Shown piece by piece: positions 39,095-47,065 of a stretch of DNA of 50,564 bases. The DNA comes from Acidovorax sp. GTDB lineage: Bacteria; Pseudomonadota; Gammaproteobacteria; Burkholderiales; Burkholderiaceae_C. Made by a program: the position numbers and the translations under genes. The notes beneath the pieces are model-generated. The model was not told the origin of the DNA. It searched no databases and was given only the letters and a program-made list of their open reading frames with translations. The stretch spans positions 1 to 50,564 of the forward strand of contig NZ_JADHVT010000020.1 in assembly GCF_016783915.1 (NCBI RefSeq), in the 5' to 3' direction. The number at the start of each line of letters is the position of its first letter. Within the stretch, counting starts at the first letter, position 1.

Positions 39095-39361
39095 CTAGCG
39101 GTGTCGGCTTTCGTAGCTGCCGTCTGAATTTTTCTTCAAACAGGCCCACGAAAAAGCCTGTCCGGGGTTTCGAGCATTGATGCTGTTGTATTCGGAGATA
39201 GCGGCGGTGCGACATGCATCGAGGGACGAGAAGTCCCCGGAGATGTTCCAACGCGCCTTGCCACCCTCACGCCAACCGACCTCGCTCGCGTAATTCCCCC
39301 CCAAGCCGCAGGCGGTCAACGAGCACATCGCCGCAAGAAGAAGCGCAGCCTTTCTCATCAT
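39095..39361 (-). CDS. Small predicted lipoprotein, 88 residues
   Basis: The protein starts MMRKAALLLAAMCSLTAC, a lipoprotein signal with lipobox LTAC (cysteine at residue 18), then GLGGNYASEVGWREGG and SSLDACRTAAISEYNS. Two further cysteines (about residues 50 and 74) could form a disulfide bond. I do not recognise a family. AAAGG lies eight bases before the first ATG. It is in the accessory stretch after tRNA-Ser and follows the phage-gene remnant on the same strand. Confidence 0.7.
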   Translation of the reverse strand: MMRKAALLLAAMCSLTACGLGGNYASEVGWREGGKARWNISGDFSSLDACRTAAISEYNSINARNPGQAFSWACLKKNSDGSYESRHR

Positions 39362-39385
39362 GTCGAATACCTTTCGAAGGTCGCT

Positions 39386-40010
39386 CTATGCAGGGCGATG
39401 GTCTTTGCCGCGTGGTATGCCCAGAAAGCCACGGGCAATCCAGCCTATGAGAGCGGTGAGAGCCCAGCCGAGCAGCAAACCGACAACGAGCACTTGAAAC
39501 GACTCTTTCCAATGGCGAAGTCTCGCCTGCCAAAGTTGGCTAGCGGCAGTCTCTTGGCTTTGCCGCGTCAAACTGAAGCCATCGGCAATGCGTTGGGTGT
39601 AGCCGGATACCTCGGTGCTGTAGGGCTCACCCATATTCCAATGAGTGCGCCAAAGCGGTTCCCAGCTGGGCCCAGACGTACCAGCCAAGCGAGAAATGTC
39701 GATACCGTTTGCCTTGAGTTTGGCTAGCAGCTCCGCCTGCGTTATGTCCAAGGGAACATTCTGGAGAATTCGTCCGTCCGGTAGCTCTACGCTCGTTATC
39801 CACCCCGTCCAGCAGTTGCGAAAGACGGTTGTAGCGATTGACTGTGTTCTGCGCAGTGAAGCCAGACTTTTGTATGTCTGCATAGTTGTCGCCGAAGAAC
39901 TTCCCGACCGCTTTAGCCTCTTCGCCTTCCTGCTTCGTTGTGACACTCACATTCGAAGCGCCCGCCCGAGCAATGGCAGATTTCGCGGCAAGCCGGTCAT
40001 GCGCCCGCAG
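39386..40010 (-). pseudogene. Broken, possibly chimeric phage virion gene
   Basis: From 40010 leftwards one frame reads RAHDRLAAKSAIARAGAS, KQEGEEAKAVGKFFGDNY and NRYNRLSQLLDGVDNE, a pattern I associate with phage-encoded hypothetical proteins. Near 39780-39800 sense moves to another frame, reading VELPDGRILQNVPLDITQA and ELLAKLKANGIDISRLAG, as at the N-terminus of some phage internal virion proteins. It then continues to a membrane segment (FQVLVVGLLLGWALTALIGW) and stop at 39386. The two parts may be one frameshifted gene or two fragments joined by deletion; the second part opens like a gene start (ITSVELPDG), which favours a junction. No other phage genes are present. The second frame could still give a short membrane protein. 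Confidence 0.65.
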
Positions 40011-40154
40011 TCAGACGAAGAGCGCGACCAGCTTTTTGCAGCCTTCGCAGGGCAGGTGGCTTGATGCACACAGTGCCACGGCGCTTTGGGCTGAACATCG
40101 CCGACTGGGCGCCCCGCTCGGCGCATCATGGGTGAAATCCCCGGAGATCTGCGA

Positions 40155-40934
40155 ATGCTGATGCGTTGGAAGTTCGTTGGCATCTTGTGGAGCCTCGCGG
40201 CTGTGATGGCGCCAGCGTGGGCTCAAGGGACGCTGTTCAAGGTGCCCACCCGCGACGGAGTGACCAACTCCCTGTTCTGGGAGTCTGCTCCGAATGCCAA
40301 GGCCACTGTGCTTCTTTTTCCGGGCGGCGCTGGTGGATTCGGAAAGGTAGAGGACGGCAGCCCCACAGGCGGCAACTTTCTGGTCCGCTCTGCCCCGCAT
40401 TTCATTGCGCGCGGCTACAACGTGGCGATCTTCGGGCGGCCCAGCGACATGGAGCTGGGCTGGAATGAGCGCACGGGCAAGGCACACATGATCGATGTCG
40501 CCAAGGTACTCGATTTTTTGAAGCGCCTGAGCGACTTGCCCGTATGGGTTGTGGGCACCAGCCGCGGGACAGTGTCTGCGACAGCGATGGCCGTTCATGT
40601 CAAAGACCCGGCGATTGCGGGGCTGGTACTGACCTCCAGCGTGGTGCGCAGGAGCACACCGGGTGCAGTGCCCACTCAAGACCTGCAGGCCATACATATC
40701 CCGGTGCTGGTTTACCACCATGCCAGGGACGGCTGCAAACATTGCCAGGCCAGCGACACGCCCGCCATTCTGAGAGGGCTGACACGGGCGCCCGTCAAAA
40801 AACTGATGGTGGTGGATGGCGGCTCTCACCCTGTGGGAGACGAGTGCGCAGGACAGCACTGGCACGGCTTCATTGGCATGGAGCAGGAAGCCATTGCCCA
40901 GATCACCGCATGGATTCAGGCGCCCGCGCCCTGA
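40155..40934 (+). CDS. Exported alpha/beta-hydrolase-fold protein
   Basis: The 259-residue protein has a signal peptide (residues 1-21, ending AWA-QGT) and an alpha/beta hydrolase fold. An oxyanion-type loop LLFPGGAGGFG lies near residue 52, the nucleophile elbow GTSRG near 135, and a late histidine in GSHPVGDECAGQHWHGF near 225. A CKHC pair near 197 may form a disulfide. Substrate unknown; esterase or peptidase activity is possible. The ATG at 40155 has GGAG eight bases upstream; upstream in-frame starts would spoil the signal peptide. It borders the phage-gene remnant and probably marks the return to backbone. Confidence 0.8.
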   Translation: MLMRWKFVGILWSLAAVMAPAWAQGTLFKVPTRDGVTNSLFWESAPNAKATVLLFPGGAGGFGKVEDGSPTGGNFLVRSAPHFIARGYNVAIFGRPSDMELGWNERTGKAHMIDVAKVLDFLKRLSDLPVWVVGTSRGTVSATAMAVHVKDPAIAGLVLTSSVVRRSTPGAVPTQDLQAIHIPVLVYHHARDGCKHCQASDTPAILRGLTRAPVKKLMVVDGGSHPVGDECAGQHWHGFIGMEQEAIAQITAWIQAPAP

Positions 40935-41237
40935 GCCATTCCCTGCCGCGATGACCGCTTGAAGGCTCCACAGGAGCCCTCTGCAGCTCGTCAGCTTGGC
41001 GCTCCATCCGCCTCGAACTGCAGGCCCTGAAACGCCCCCACCGCGTGCAAGGAGCGGAATGTTTCTGGGAGGTTTGTAAAGGCAACAGGCCGTAACAGTT
41101 ACCCATAGGCCCTTGGTATCGCACTTGTCTTACACGCGGAACTGCGGCACTTTGCTGAAATCCTAGCCAGCAGCCATTGAGGTTGCGCTGGGAGGTCATT
41201 GCGGCCCCTCACCCTTTTTGCTGAAAAGGACTTCACC
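40935..41237. other. Gene-free stretch with a small palindrome
   Basis: No coding region is supported in these 303 bp. GTAACAGTTAC at 41092-41102 is an inverted repeat (five-base arms, one-base centre) that could be a regulator site for the small membrane-protein gene starting at 41238. CTGCAG..CTGCAG motifs and GGAGG at 41077 do not lead to a convincing start. Confidence 0.4.
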
Positions 41238-41423
41238 ATGAAACGCCATTCTTTACCGCCGGGAGCGCGCGCGTTGATAGCGTTCATCGGAACCGTGGTG
41301 CTGGCAGTGCTGGCAGCGGTGTCTTTGCTGATGCCGGACGTGGCCGTGCAGTCTGTGGATTCGATGTCGCACGGGCTTACCGGGCTCGACCAGATTTTGT
41401 CCACCAGCTTTCTGGACCACTGA
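41238..41423 (+). CDS. Small single-pass membrane protein, 61 residues
   Basis: The sequence has a basic start (MKRHSLPPGARA), one membrane segment (LIAFIGTVVLAVLAAVSLLM, residues 13-32) and a short tail ending SFLDH. AAAGGA precedes the ATG by seven bases. Positive-inside reasoning puts the tail in the periplasm. I do not recognise it; the length, codon use and ribosome-binding site support a real gene. Confidence 0.65.
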   Translation: MKRHSLPPGARALIAFIGTVVLAVLAAVSLLMPDVAVQSVDSMSHGLTGLDQILSTSFLDH

Positions 41424-41570
41424 TCCGTGACAACTGCCGACGCGGCTGGTGCTGAGCTGCTGCGCGTGTGCGTCCAAACAGCAACACAGTAGCAAAAAGC
41501 ATAGCATCGGAGTACCATTCGACGCTGCACACCGGGTGTTTTCGGTGGCATTCTGGAATGGAGGACGATC

Positions 41571-41948
41571 GTGACCACACGTTTTCGCATCTCTGCAAAC
41601 CGTTTTTCCTTGATTCGCTTCCCAAAATTCTGGGGCTCGATGGTGTTGCTGGCCACCGTGGTGGGCTGTTCCAGCCCCCGCGACAACGCCCTGGACGAGT
41701 TCTCGCGCTGGTACGACGGTGCCAAGGCCCAGGCCCAAGCAGGGGCCATGAGCTGGAGCGAGCTGTACAAGCAAAGCTTTGACCGCCTGACCGCCCTGCC
41801 CCCCTCGCTGCAACAAGACACACGTCTCGAAAACACCGTGCTGCTGCTGTCTGTGGCCCGCAAGCTGGAGTCCAACGAAATCAGCCCCCAGCAGTTCGCC
41901 ATGGAGCGAGACGACATCGAGACCCAGTTGCAGGCTCGCCTGCGCTGA
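41571..41948 (+). CDS. Predicted lipoprotein, 125 residues
   Basis: I place the start at a GTG with GGAGGA directly upstream. The N-terminus is basic, followed by a hydrophobic stretch and lipobox-like VVGC (cysteine at about residue 33, in LATVVGCSSPRDNAL). The rest is charged and helical (LDEFSRWYDGAKAQAQ, LENTVLLLSVARKLES). I know no family. It lies downstream of the small membrane-protein gene on the same strand, 147 bp apart. Confidence 0.68.
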   Translation: MTTRFRISANRFSLIRFPKFWGSMVLLATVVGCSSPRDNALDEFSRWYDGAKAQAQAGAMSWSELYKQSFDRLTALPPSLQQDTRLENTVLLLSVARKLESNEISPQQFAMERDDIETQLQARLR

Positions 41949-42085
41949 CGACGCCACCAGCAGCGGCAATGCAGCTTCTGGCGGCCTGGTCAATGGCTTG
42001 AGCAGCGGTTGCTGAAGCAACTGGGGCAGCTTTTTGCCCCCGCCACCGCTCGTTACCTGCCTCCTCCCTAGCGTGGCGGCCAACG

Positions 42086-42775
42086 CTATCGAGACGTAAA
42101 CCCCGACTGCTCCACCACCCCCACGCGACGGCGCAACGCATCGGCTGCCGCAGTGTCCCCAGCAGCCTCTGCCCTTTGCACCTGTAGCAGCAACCAAGCC
42201 ATCAGCGGCCTGCGCCAGCCTTGCGCCGACGCGGTATCGGTGGCCATGGCGATCACGGCAGGGCTGGCACGCCCCGCCTGCAACAGCACGCCCGCCGCCA
42301 CCAGCCGCGAAAGTGGGTCGGCAATGCCTGCCAAGGCGGCAGCGTTGCCTGCCGTGGCGACCGCACGCTGCGCCGTTGGCAATAGAGCCACCTGTCCGGC
42401 TTGTACGCGGCCCGCCAGATAGTCGGCATAGGCCTGTTCGGGCGCTGCGGCATCGGTCCGCAATGCCTCAAAGCGTTCACACGGCTCGGTGACCAGACTC
42501 GCCACCTGGGCCGCACAGCGCATCAGTTCCAGGCGCGCCAGCAGATCGGGGCGGCCCGTGCGGGCGACTTCGGCGCGGGCGCGGTCCCATTCGAGCTTTT
42601 CCACGCGCGCATTGCCAGACAGGTAGGCATCGATGGCCTTCTGGGACGCGCCCTGGGCATTCATCTGCCAGTCGGGCACCGGAGGATGGCTGGAGCACGC
42701 AGCCAACACAACGGCACAGCCGATAGCCAAAAGGCGGAACATGACCCGCGAACGATAGGGAGCAGATGGGTTCAT
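42086..42775 (-). CDS. Lipoprotein of the MCE (Mla-like) cluster
   Basis: The 229-residue protein has a lipoprotein signal with lipobox LAAC (VMFRLLAIGCAVVLAACSSH, cysteine near residue 27) and a mostly helical, Ala-rich body. Its ATG overlaps the stop of the MCE-domain gene (ATGA), so the two are translationally coupled. It does not look like MlaC or the usual ABC auxiliary lipoprotein of this kind of operon, and I cannot assign a family. It is the last gene of the unit. Confidence 0.75.
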   Translation of the reverse strand: MNPSAPYRSRVMFRLLAIGCAVVLAACSSHPPVPDWQMNAQGASQKAIDAYLSGNARVEKLEWDRARAEVARTGRPDLLARLELMRCAAQVASLVTEPCERFEALRTDAAAPEQAYADYLAGRVQAGQVALLPTAQRAVATAGNAAALAGIADPLSRLVAAGVLLQAGRASPAVIAMATDTASAQGWRRPLMAWLLLQVQRAEAAGDTAAADALRRRVGVVEQSGFTSR

Positions 42776-43797
42776 GGCAGCTTCAGCTCCGTATCACGTG
42801 CAAAGGGCCATTTGCGGTTGATCTCGTTGACCAGGCTTTCTACCTTGCGCAGGTTGCTTTCCACCTCGGCGCGCAGCGCGCCCAGATCGGTGGTAGCTTC
42901 GCGGGCATTGGCGCCAATGGCCTGGGCCTCCACCAGCACAGCATCCACCTTCTTGAGGCTGGTGCGGGTGTCGGACAACAAACCATTGAGCTGGGCCACG
43001 GTGGCGCGCACCTCAGGCACCAGCGCGTCCTTGTTGCCCGCGCTGCCAAACACCTGTTTGTCGGCGCGGGCGGCCATGCCGTCCAGGCGCGCCAGCAGCG
43101 CGTTGGTGCGCTCCAGCGTGGCCACAATTTTCTTCGCATCGGCTTCGTTGCCCATCAGCACGCCCAGGGCGCCGCCCGGCCCGTTCAGGCGCTCCGTGAG
43201 GGCCTTGACGTTGGTCAGGGTGTTGCCCAGCGCGGCGTCGGGCGACGTCAGGGCGTTCAGGTTGGTCAGCAGCTCGCGCGCGGTGGCCATGAGCTGCGGG
43301 ATCTCCGCCGTGGCATCCCCGCGCAACACCGGCCGCACCGCGCCATCGGGCAGTGCAGGGTCGGTCAGGATGCCGGAGTACGCCCGGATGTTGGTGCCCC
43401 CCACCAGACCGCGCACCAGCGTGAACACGCTGGACTCGCGCAGCCAGTGCGCGTCCTTGCGGGGCACGTCCACCAGGATGCGGGCATTGCCCGATTCGGC
43501 CAGCTCGATGCGCCGCACGCGGCCAATGGGAAAGCCCGAGAAGGTCATGTCCATGCCCACCACCACGCCTTCGGAGTCATCGGCCGTCAGCACCAGCGTC
43601 TGCGTGGGCTCAAAAGCACCCCGCGCATACAGCAGGTACAGGCCCGAACCCACGATGAGTGCCAGGGTGAACAGCAGCAGCGCCGCAGCCTTGAGTTCCA
43701 GATAGGCCACCGGGCGCAGTGTCTCCACCGGGGGCGTGTCCGCCCCGGCGAGGGGCGCAGCGGAGCCATGCGATGGGGGAGGAGGATGGTCGTTCAT
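42772..43797 (-). CDS. MCE-domain protein (MlaD-like)
   Basis: The 341-residue protein has one membrane segment (about residues 33-53, LKAAALLLFTLALIVGSGLYL) and then the MCE domain. Its hallmarks are VGMDMTFSGFPIGRVRRIEL and a following loop with GLVGGTNIRAYSG. The C-terminal third is helical (TLERTNALLARLDGMAARAD). MCE proteins form hexameric rings on the inner membrane that guide lipids between membranes. It starts 40 bp after the permease gene and overlaps the lipoprotein gene. Confidence 0.91.
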   Translation of the reverse strand: MNDHPPPPSHGSAAPLAGADTPPVETLRPVAYLELKAAALLLFTLALIVGSGLYLLYARGAFEPTQTLVLTADDSEGVVVGMDMTFSGFPIGRVRRIELAESGNARILVDVPRKDAHWLRESSVFTLVRGLVGGTNIRAYSGILTDPALPDGAVRPVLRGDATAEIPQLMATARELLTNLNALTSPDAALGNTLTNVKALTERLNGPGGALGVLMGNEADAKKIVATLERTNALLARLDGMAARADKQVFGSAGNKDALVPEVRATVAQLNGLLSDTRTSLKKVDAVLVEAQAIGANAREATTDLGALRAEVESNLRKVESLVNEINRKWPFARDTELKLP

Positions 43798-43837
43798 GTC
43801 GTGGGTTTATGCGGGTGGGTGCGACAGGCGCGGGCCG

Positions 43838-44638
43838 TCAGTAGTAGTTGCCCATGAGCGAGGCCACTTCGATCAGCAGCAGCACCGCAAACATGCGGGC
43901 CAGGCCGCCCAGTTCCGAATCGGGCTGGGTGCGCTCACCGCTGTCATAGAGGCCAGCAGCCATGGGAATCAGCGCCACGGCCAAGCTGAAGAACAGGGTC
44001 TTGAGCACAAACACCATGGTCACGCTGGGCGAAAACACTTGGCCAAACATGCGCGTGTAGCTGGGCAGCCCGGCCATGTTGAAGCCATACACCCCCAGGT
44101 ATGCCAACACCAGCGCCACCACACAGCTCAGCGCTGCCAGCGTGACGCAGGCAAACACCCCTGCAATCACGCGGGGCAGCAGTTCGATGCGCACCGGGTC
44201 GGCCCCCTGGCGGCGCAGCGCCTCGAACCGGCCCGTGAGCCGCAGGTGCGCCAGTTGCGAGCCGTTAGGAATGGTGCAGCGCATGGCCACAAACAAGGCG
44301 GCCGTGAGCGGGATGAGCTCCAGCACCAGCACGCGGATCACCATCTCCAGCGCATAGCGCGACAGCCCGTAGCTCAGCGCCGTGACCACCACGATGCGCG
44401 TGAGCACCAGGCTGATGAGCGCCGCCAGCACCGTAAAGCCCAGCAGCACCGGCGCCGTGTCCAGATACAGGTGCCGGGCCAGGGCGCGGCGGGTGCCCCT
44501 GCCGTAGCTGGACGGCGACAACACCAGCACCAGCACCACCGCGCCCAGATACAGGATGCGCCACCAGGCCACCGCCCAGCGCCGCGCCGTGTTCCACACA
44601 CGTTCGGACAGGGAGAGGCCGGGAAGGCGCGAGATCAT
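43838..44638 (-). CDS. MlaE-type ABC permease
   Basis: The 266-residue protein shows about five membrane segments and the MlaE-family pattern: VLLGFTVLAALISLVLTRIV, then LELIPLTAALFVAMRCTIPN, the conserved acidic-Pro segment contacting the ATPase, and GVYGFNMAGLPSYTRMFG. It is the first gene of the MCE unit. I set the start at the ATG at 44638, since the upstream extension runs through a dispersed-repeat copy. An MlaF-type ATPase gene is not present next to it, so the ATPase must be encoded elsewhere or shared. Confidence 0.9.
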   Translation of the reverse strand: MISRLPGLSLSERVWNTARRWAVAWWRILYLGAVVLVLVLSPSSYGRGTRRALARHLYLDTAPVLLGFTVLAALISLVLTRIVVVTALSYGLSRYALEMVIRVLVLELIPLTAALFVAMRCTIPNGSQLAHLRLTGRFEALRRQGADPVRIELLPRVIAGVFACVTLAALSCVVALVLAYLGVYGFNMAGLPSYTRMFGQVFSPSVTMVFVLKTLFFSLAVALIPMAAGLYDSGERTQPDSELGGLARMFAVLLLIEVASLMGNYY

Positions 44639-44699
44639 GGGCGGATCATAGCGGGGGCCTGCGCCAGGGCAGCCCATGGCAGGCTTCTGGAGATATTTG

Positions 44700-44757
44700 G
44701 GCCATTTTCGGGCGGTAGCGCTACAAGCATATGCCCAAGCAGCTATCAATTAAATAG
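44700..44757 (+). repeat. Dispersed repeat copy 9, intergenic
   Basis: Left block GGCCATTTTCGGGCGGTAGC, centre GCTACAAGCATATGCCC, right block AGCTATCAATTAAATAGC. It lies between the MlaE-type permease and the MerR-type regulator, both on the minus strand. Confidence 0.8.
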
Positions 44758-44795
44758 CGAACAGCACACACGCAGCCACACCGCACAACAACTGC

Positions 44796-45260
44796 TCACA
44801 CATGGCGCTTGCCCTGGCTGGGAGGGGCAGCAGCGCCCACGGGCTGCGCGTCAGCCCGCGCATGCAGCGCTTCGATGATGTGGCAGGTGGCGTCCGCGCC
44901 ATCGCAACGGCTGCGCAGCGCCTGCAGGTCGGCCTCCAGCGCCTGCAGCTCGGCCAGACGGGTGCGCACATGCACCAGGTGTGCATCCAGCGTGTCGCAG
45001 GCGGCATGGCAGTCCGTCTTGCTGTCCCAGTCCAGCGCCAGCAAGGTCCTGACCTCGTCCAGCGACATGTCCATGGCGCGGCACAGGCGGATAAACCGCA
45101 GCTGGTGCACGTCCGCCCTGCTGTACAGGCGATAGCTGTTGTCGCCGCGCGCACCAGGCGGCAGCAGCCCCTCTTTTTCGTAGTACCGGATGTTGGCGGC
45201 CGACACGCCGGACTGCTGGGCAGCCTCGCCGATACGGAACTGTGCAGCGTCTTGGTCCAC
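44796..45260 (-). CDS. MerR-family metal regulator (CadR/PbrR type)
   Basis: I place the start at a GTG at 45260 (VDQDAAQFRIGEAAQQSG) with GAAGG eight bases upstream; a TTG at 45275 would lie inside the operator. The 154 residues show the MerR winged helix (ANIRYYEKEGLLPP) and a dimerisation helix. Cysteines in TDCHAACDTL and RSRCDGADATCHIIEAL match the metal-site layout of Cd/Pb-type regulators. It is divergent from the cation-transporter gene and would bind the 19-bp-spacer promoter between them, activating on metal binding. Cd(II), Pb(II) or Zn(II) are the likely signals by family; sequence alone does not settle which. Confidence 0.88.
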   Translation of the reverse strand: MDQDAAQFRIGEAAQQSGVSAANIRYYEKEGLLPPGARGDNSYRLYSRADVHQLRFIRLCRAMDMSLDEVRTLLALDWDSKTDCHAACDTLDAHLVHVRTRLAELQALEADLQALRSRCDGADATCHIIEALHARADAQPVGAAAPPSQGKRHV

Positions 45261-45264
45261 GGGC

Positions 45265-45295
45265 TTGACCTTCAAGTGACTTCAAGGTTTCCAAT
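45265..45295 (+). promoter_or_regulatory. MerR-type promoter/operator of the cation-transporter gene
   Basis: TTGACC (45265-45270) and TCCAAT (45290-45295) are separated by 19 bp, the over-long spacing typical of MerR-controlled promoters. ACCTTCAAGT and ACTTCAAGGT form a nearly perfect inverted repeat (one mismatch) across the spacer. Confidence 0.8.
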
Positions 45296-45333
45296 GATGC
45301 CATCGCTTTCCAAAACTGCCAGGAGAAGAAACC

Positions 45334-45996
45334 ATGTCTGCCCATTGCCATCACGACCACGGGACCACCGGCCACAGCCACGACGCCCCGGCCAGCGCCG
45401 ACCCACGCTACCGCCGCATCCTGTGGATTGCGCTCATCGTCAACGCCGCCATGTTTTTGGTGGAGCTGGGCGCGGGCACCCAGTCGGGGTCGGCATCGCT
45501 GCTGGCCGACGCCATCGACTTTCTGGGTGACGCCGCCAACTACGGCCTGTCGCTGTGGGTGCTGGCCATGGCGCTGACCTGGCGGGCCCGTGCCGCGCTG
45601 GTCAAGGGCGCCAGCATGCTGGCGTTTGGCGTGTTCGTGATCGGCCGGGTGGCCTGGGGGGTGTGGCAAGGGGTCCCGCCGGAGCCCTTCACCATGGGCG
45701 GCGTGGGTCTGCTGGCGCTGGCGGCCAACCTGGGCGTGGCCGCCCTGCTCTACGCCTGGCGCGAAGGCGATGCCAACATGCGCGGCGTGTGGCTGTGCAC
45801 GCGCAACGATGCGCTGGGCAATCTGGCCGTGATGGCCGCCGCGCTGGGGGTGCTGGGCACGGGCACGGCCTGGCCCGACCTGGTGGTGGCGGCCGTCATG
45901 GCAGGCCTGGCCATCAGCGGCGGCTGGAGCGTGATCCGCCACGCGCGGCAGGAGCTGGCCAGCACGGCAGTCGCCCCTGCAACGCACGGGTGCTGA
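45334..45996 (+). CDS. Cation transporter, CDF-like
   Basis: The 220-residue protein starts with a His-rich segment (HCHHDHGTTGHSHD), as metal transporters often do, and has about six membrane segments. Acidic residues sit where CDF transporters bind metal: LLADAIDFLGDAANYG in the second segment and CTRNDALGNLAV in the fifth. It is shorter than classical CDF proteins (about 300) because the cytoplasmic C-terminal domain is missing. It probably exports a divalent metal under control of the divergent MerR-type regulator. AGGAG lies eight bases before the ATG. The SRPBCC-DUF3703 gene follows after 3 bp. Confidence 0.88.
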   Translation: MSAHCHHDHGTTGHSHDAPASADPRYRRILWIALIVNAAMFLVELGAGTQSGSASLLADAIDFLGDAANYGLSLWVLAMALTWRARAALVKGASMLAFGVFVIGRVAWGVWQGVPPEPFTMGGVGLLALAANLGVAALLYAWREGDANMRGVWLCTRNDALGNLAVMAAALGVLGTGTAWPDLVVAAVMAGLAISGGWSVIRHARQELASTAVAPATHGC

Positions 45997-45999
45997 ACC

Positions 46000-46923
46000 G
46001 TGCGCGTGCGCCTGTCCACCCCTTTGAATGCACCCCCTGAATGGGTGGCCGCACAGCTTCAAAGCACAGCGGTGTTTCGCCACATTGCGGCGCCGCTGGT
46101 GCTGTTCCGCCCCACCTGTGGCACACCGTGGCCCGCTCACTGGTCCCCCGGCGACCTGCAGTTGCAGATGCGGCTGCTGGGGCTGTTGCCCATGGGTTCG
46201 CAAACCGTGCGCATCTCCATCGAGCCATCTGCCCAGGCCGGTGGCTGGCCCACGCTGCGCGACAACGGCGAGGGCGCGCTGATGCGGCGCTGGGACCACC
46301 GCATCACGCTGCAGCCACTGCCCGACGGCCACACGCTTTACACCGACGACATCGACGTGGTCGCGCGCCACCTGCCCTGGCTGATGACGCCCCTGAGCGG
46401 GGCGTTTGCCCAGGTGTTCTACCGGCACCGGCAACGGCGCTGGTGCCAGCTGGCCGCACGCCGCGCTGCAGCCCCCATGGCCGACCCCTTGCGCCAGCAA
46501 CGCGCGTTCGACCACCTGCTAGCCGCGTTTGACCGCGACGCGGGTGCGCCGCCAGCCACCCGCTGGCGCTGGCTGGAGGCCGCTCACGTGCTGGGGCAGA
46601 GCACGCTGTCCCTGCATTGGCGGTCACACAGGGTCATGCTGCGCTACGCCCTGCAGTTGCGCGACCTGCGCGAGGCCGGCGGGCAGGTGCAGCGGCTGGC
46701 GTTGGTGCCGCTGGGGCACTTGCTGGCACGGCTGCCCATAGGCAATACGGGCCGGGCGCGGGTGAGTGCGCTGGCGCCCATGGCACCGCAGCCGCACATC
46801 ACGCGCTTGATCAACGAGGCGCTGGCGGCGGCCAGCCTGCCGCCGCTCAACATTTGGCAAAAAATGGCGGTAGCGCATGATTTACATGCGCAGGCAGCTA
46901 TCAATTCAAGAGCAATCGGCTGA
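46000..46923 (+). CDS. SRPBCC-DUF3703 fusion protein
   Basis: The first 150 residues look like an SRPBCC (START-like) ligand-binding domain, with FRHIAAPLVLFRP, DNGEGALMRRWDHRITLQP and FAQVFYRHRQRRW. Residues of about 165-285 match what I remember of DUF3703 (LEAAHVLGQSTLSLHWRSHR, then LPIGNTGRARVSALAPM). DUF3703 proteins are often found beside metal-export genes, as here. The start is a GTG three bases after the transporter stop, so the gene is probably co-expressed with it. The last 20 or so residues (about VAHDLHAQAAINSRAIG) are read from a dispersed-repeat copy and are unlikely to be part of the ancestral protein. Function unknown. Confidence 0.8.
   Translation: MRVRLSTPLNAPPEWVAAQLQSTAVFRHIAAPLVLFRPTCGTPWPAHWSPGDLQLQMRLLGLLPMGSQTVRISIEPSAQAGGWPTLRDNGEGALMRRWDHRITLQPLPDGHTLYTDDIDVVARHLPWLMTPLSGAFAQVFYRHRQRRWCQLAARRAAAPMADPLRQQRAFDHLLAAFDRDAGAPPATRWRWLEAAHVLGQSTLSLHWRSHRVMLRYALQLRDLREAGGQVQRLALVPLGHLLARLPIGNTGRARVSALAPMAPQPHITRLINEALAAASLPPLNIWQKMAVAHDLHAQAAINSRAIG
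46853..46911 (+). repeat. Dispersed repeat copy 10, across the 3' end of a coding region
   Basis: Left block TTTGGCAAAAAATGGCGGTA, centre GCGCATGATTTACATGCGC, right block AGCTATCAATTCAAGAGC. It codes for the tail of the SRPBCC-DUF3703 protein; the stop lies 10 bp beyond it. Confidence 0.8.
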
Positions 46924-47065
46924 CTTGCGCTTGGCCGCCTGCCACCAGGAATTTGATGCACGACAAGCCCGGCATGGGGCTTGCATGGTCCAATTCACCG
47001 CTCGTGCGCACCCGGTTGCCCTTTGGGGGCCGCACGCACAGCCTTCACTCCCCTGCACTTTGCCC

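Noticed and set aside
38691..41237. Attachment-site repeat of the tRNA-Ser 3' end
   Set aside because: I looked for the CGGGTTCGAATCCCG block downstream and found none, so an integrated element with defined ends cannot be claimed.
44639..44749. N-terminal extension of the MlaE-type permease
   Set aside because: It is translated from the dispersed repeat and has no family pattern.
46877..47065. N-terminal extension of the YitT protein
   Set aside because: It overlaps the upstream gene and the repeat; the ATG at 47066 leaves a normal YitT length.
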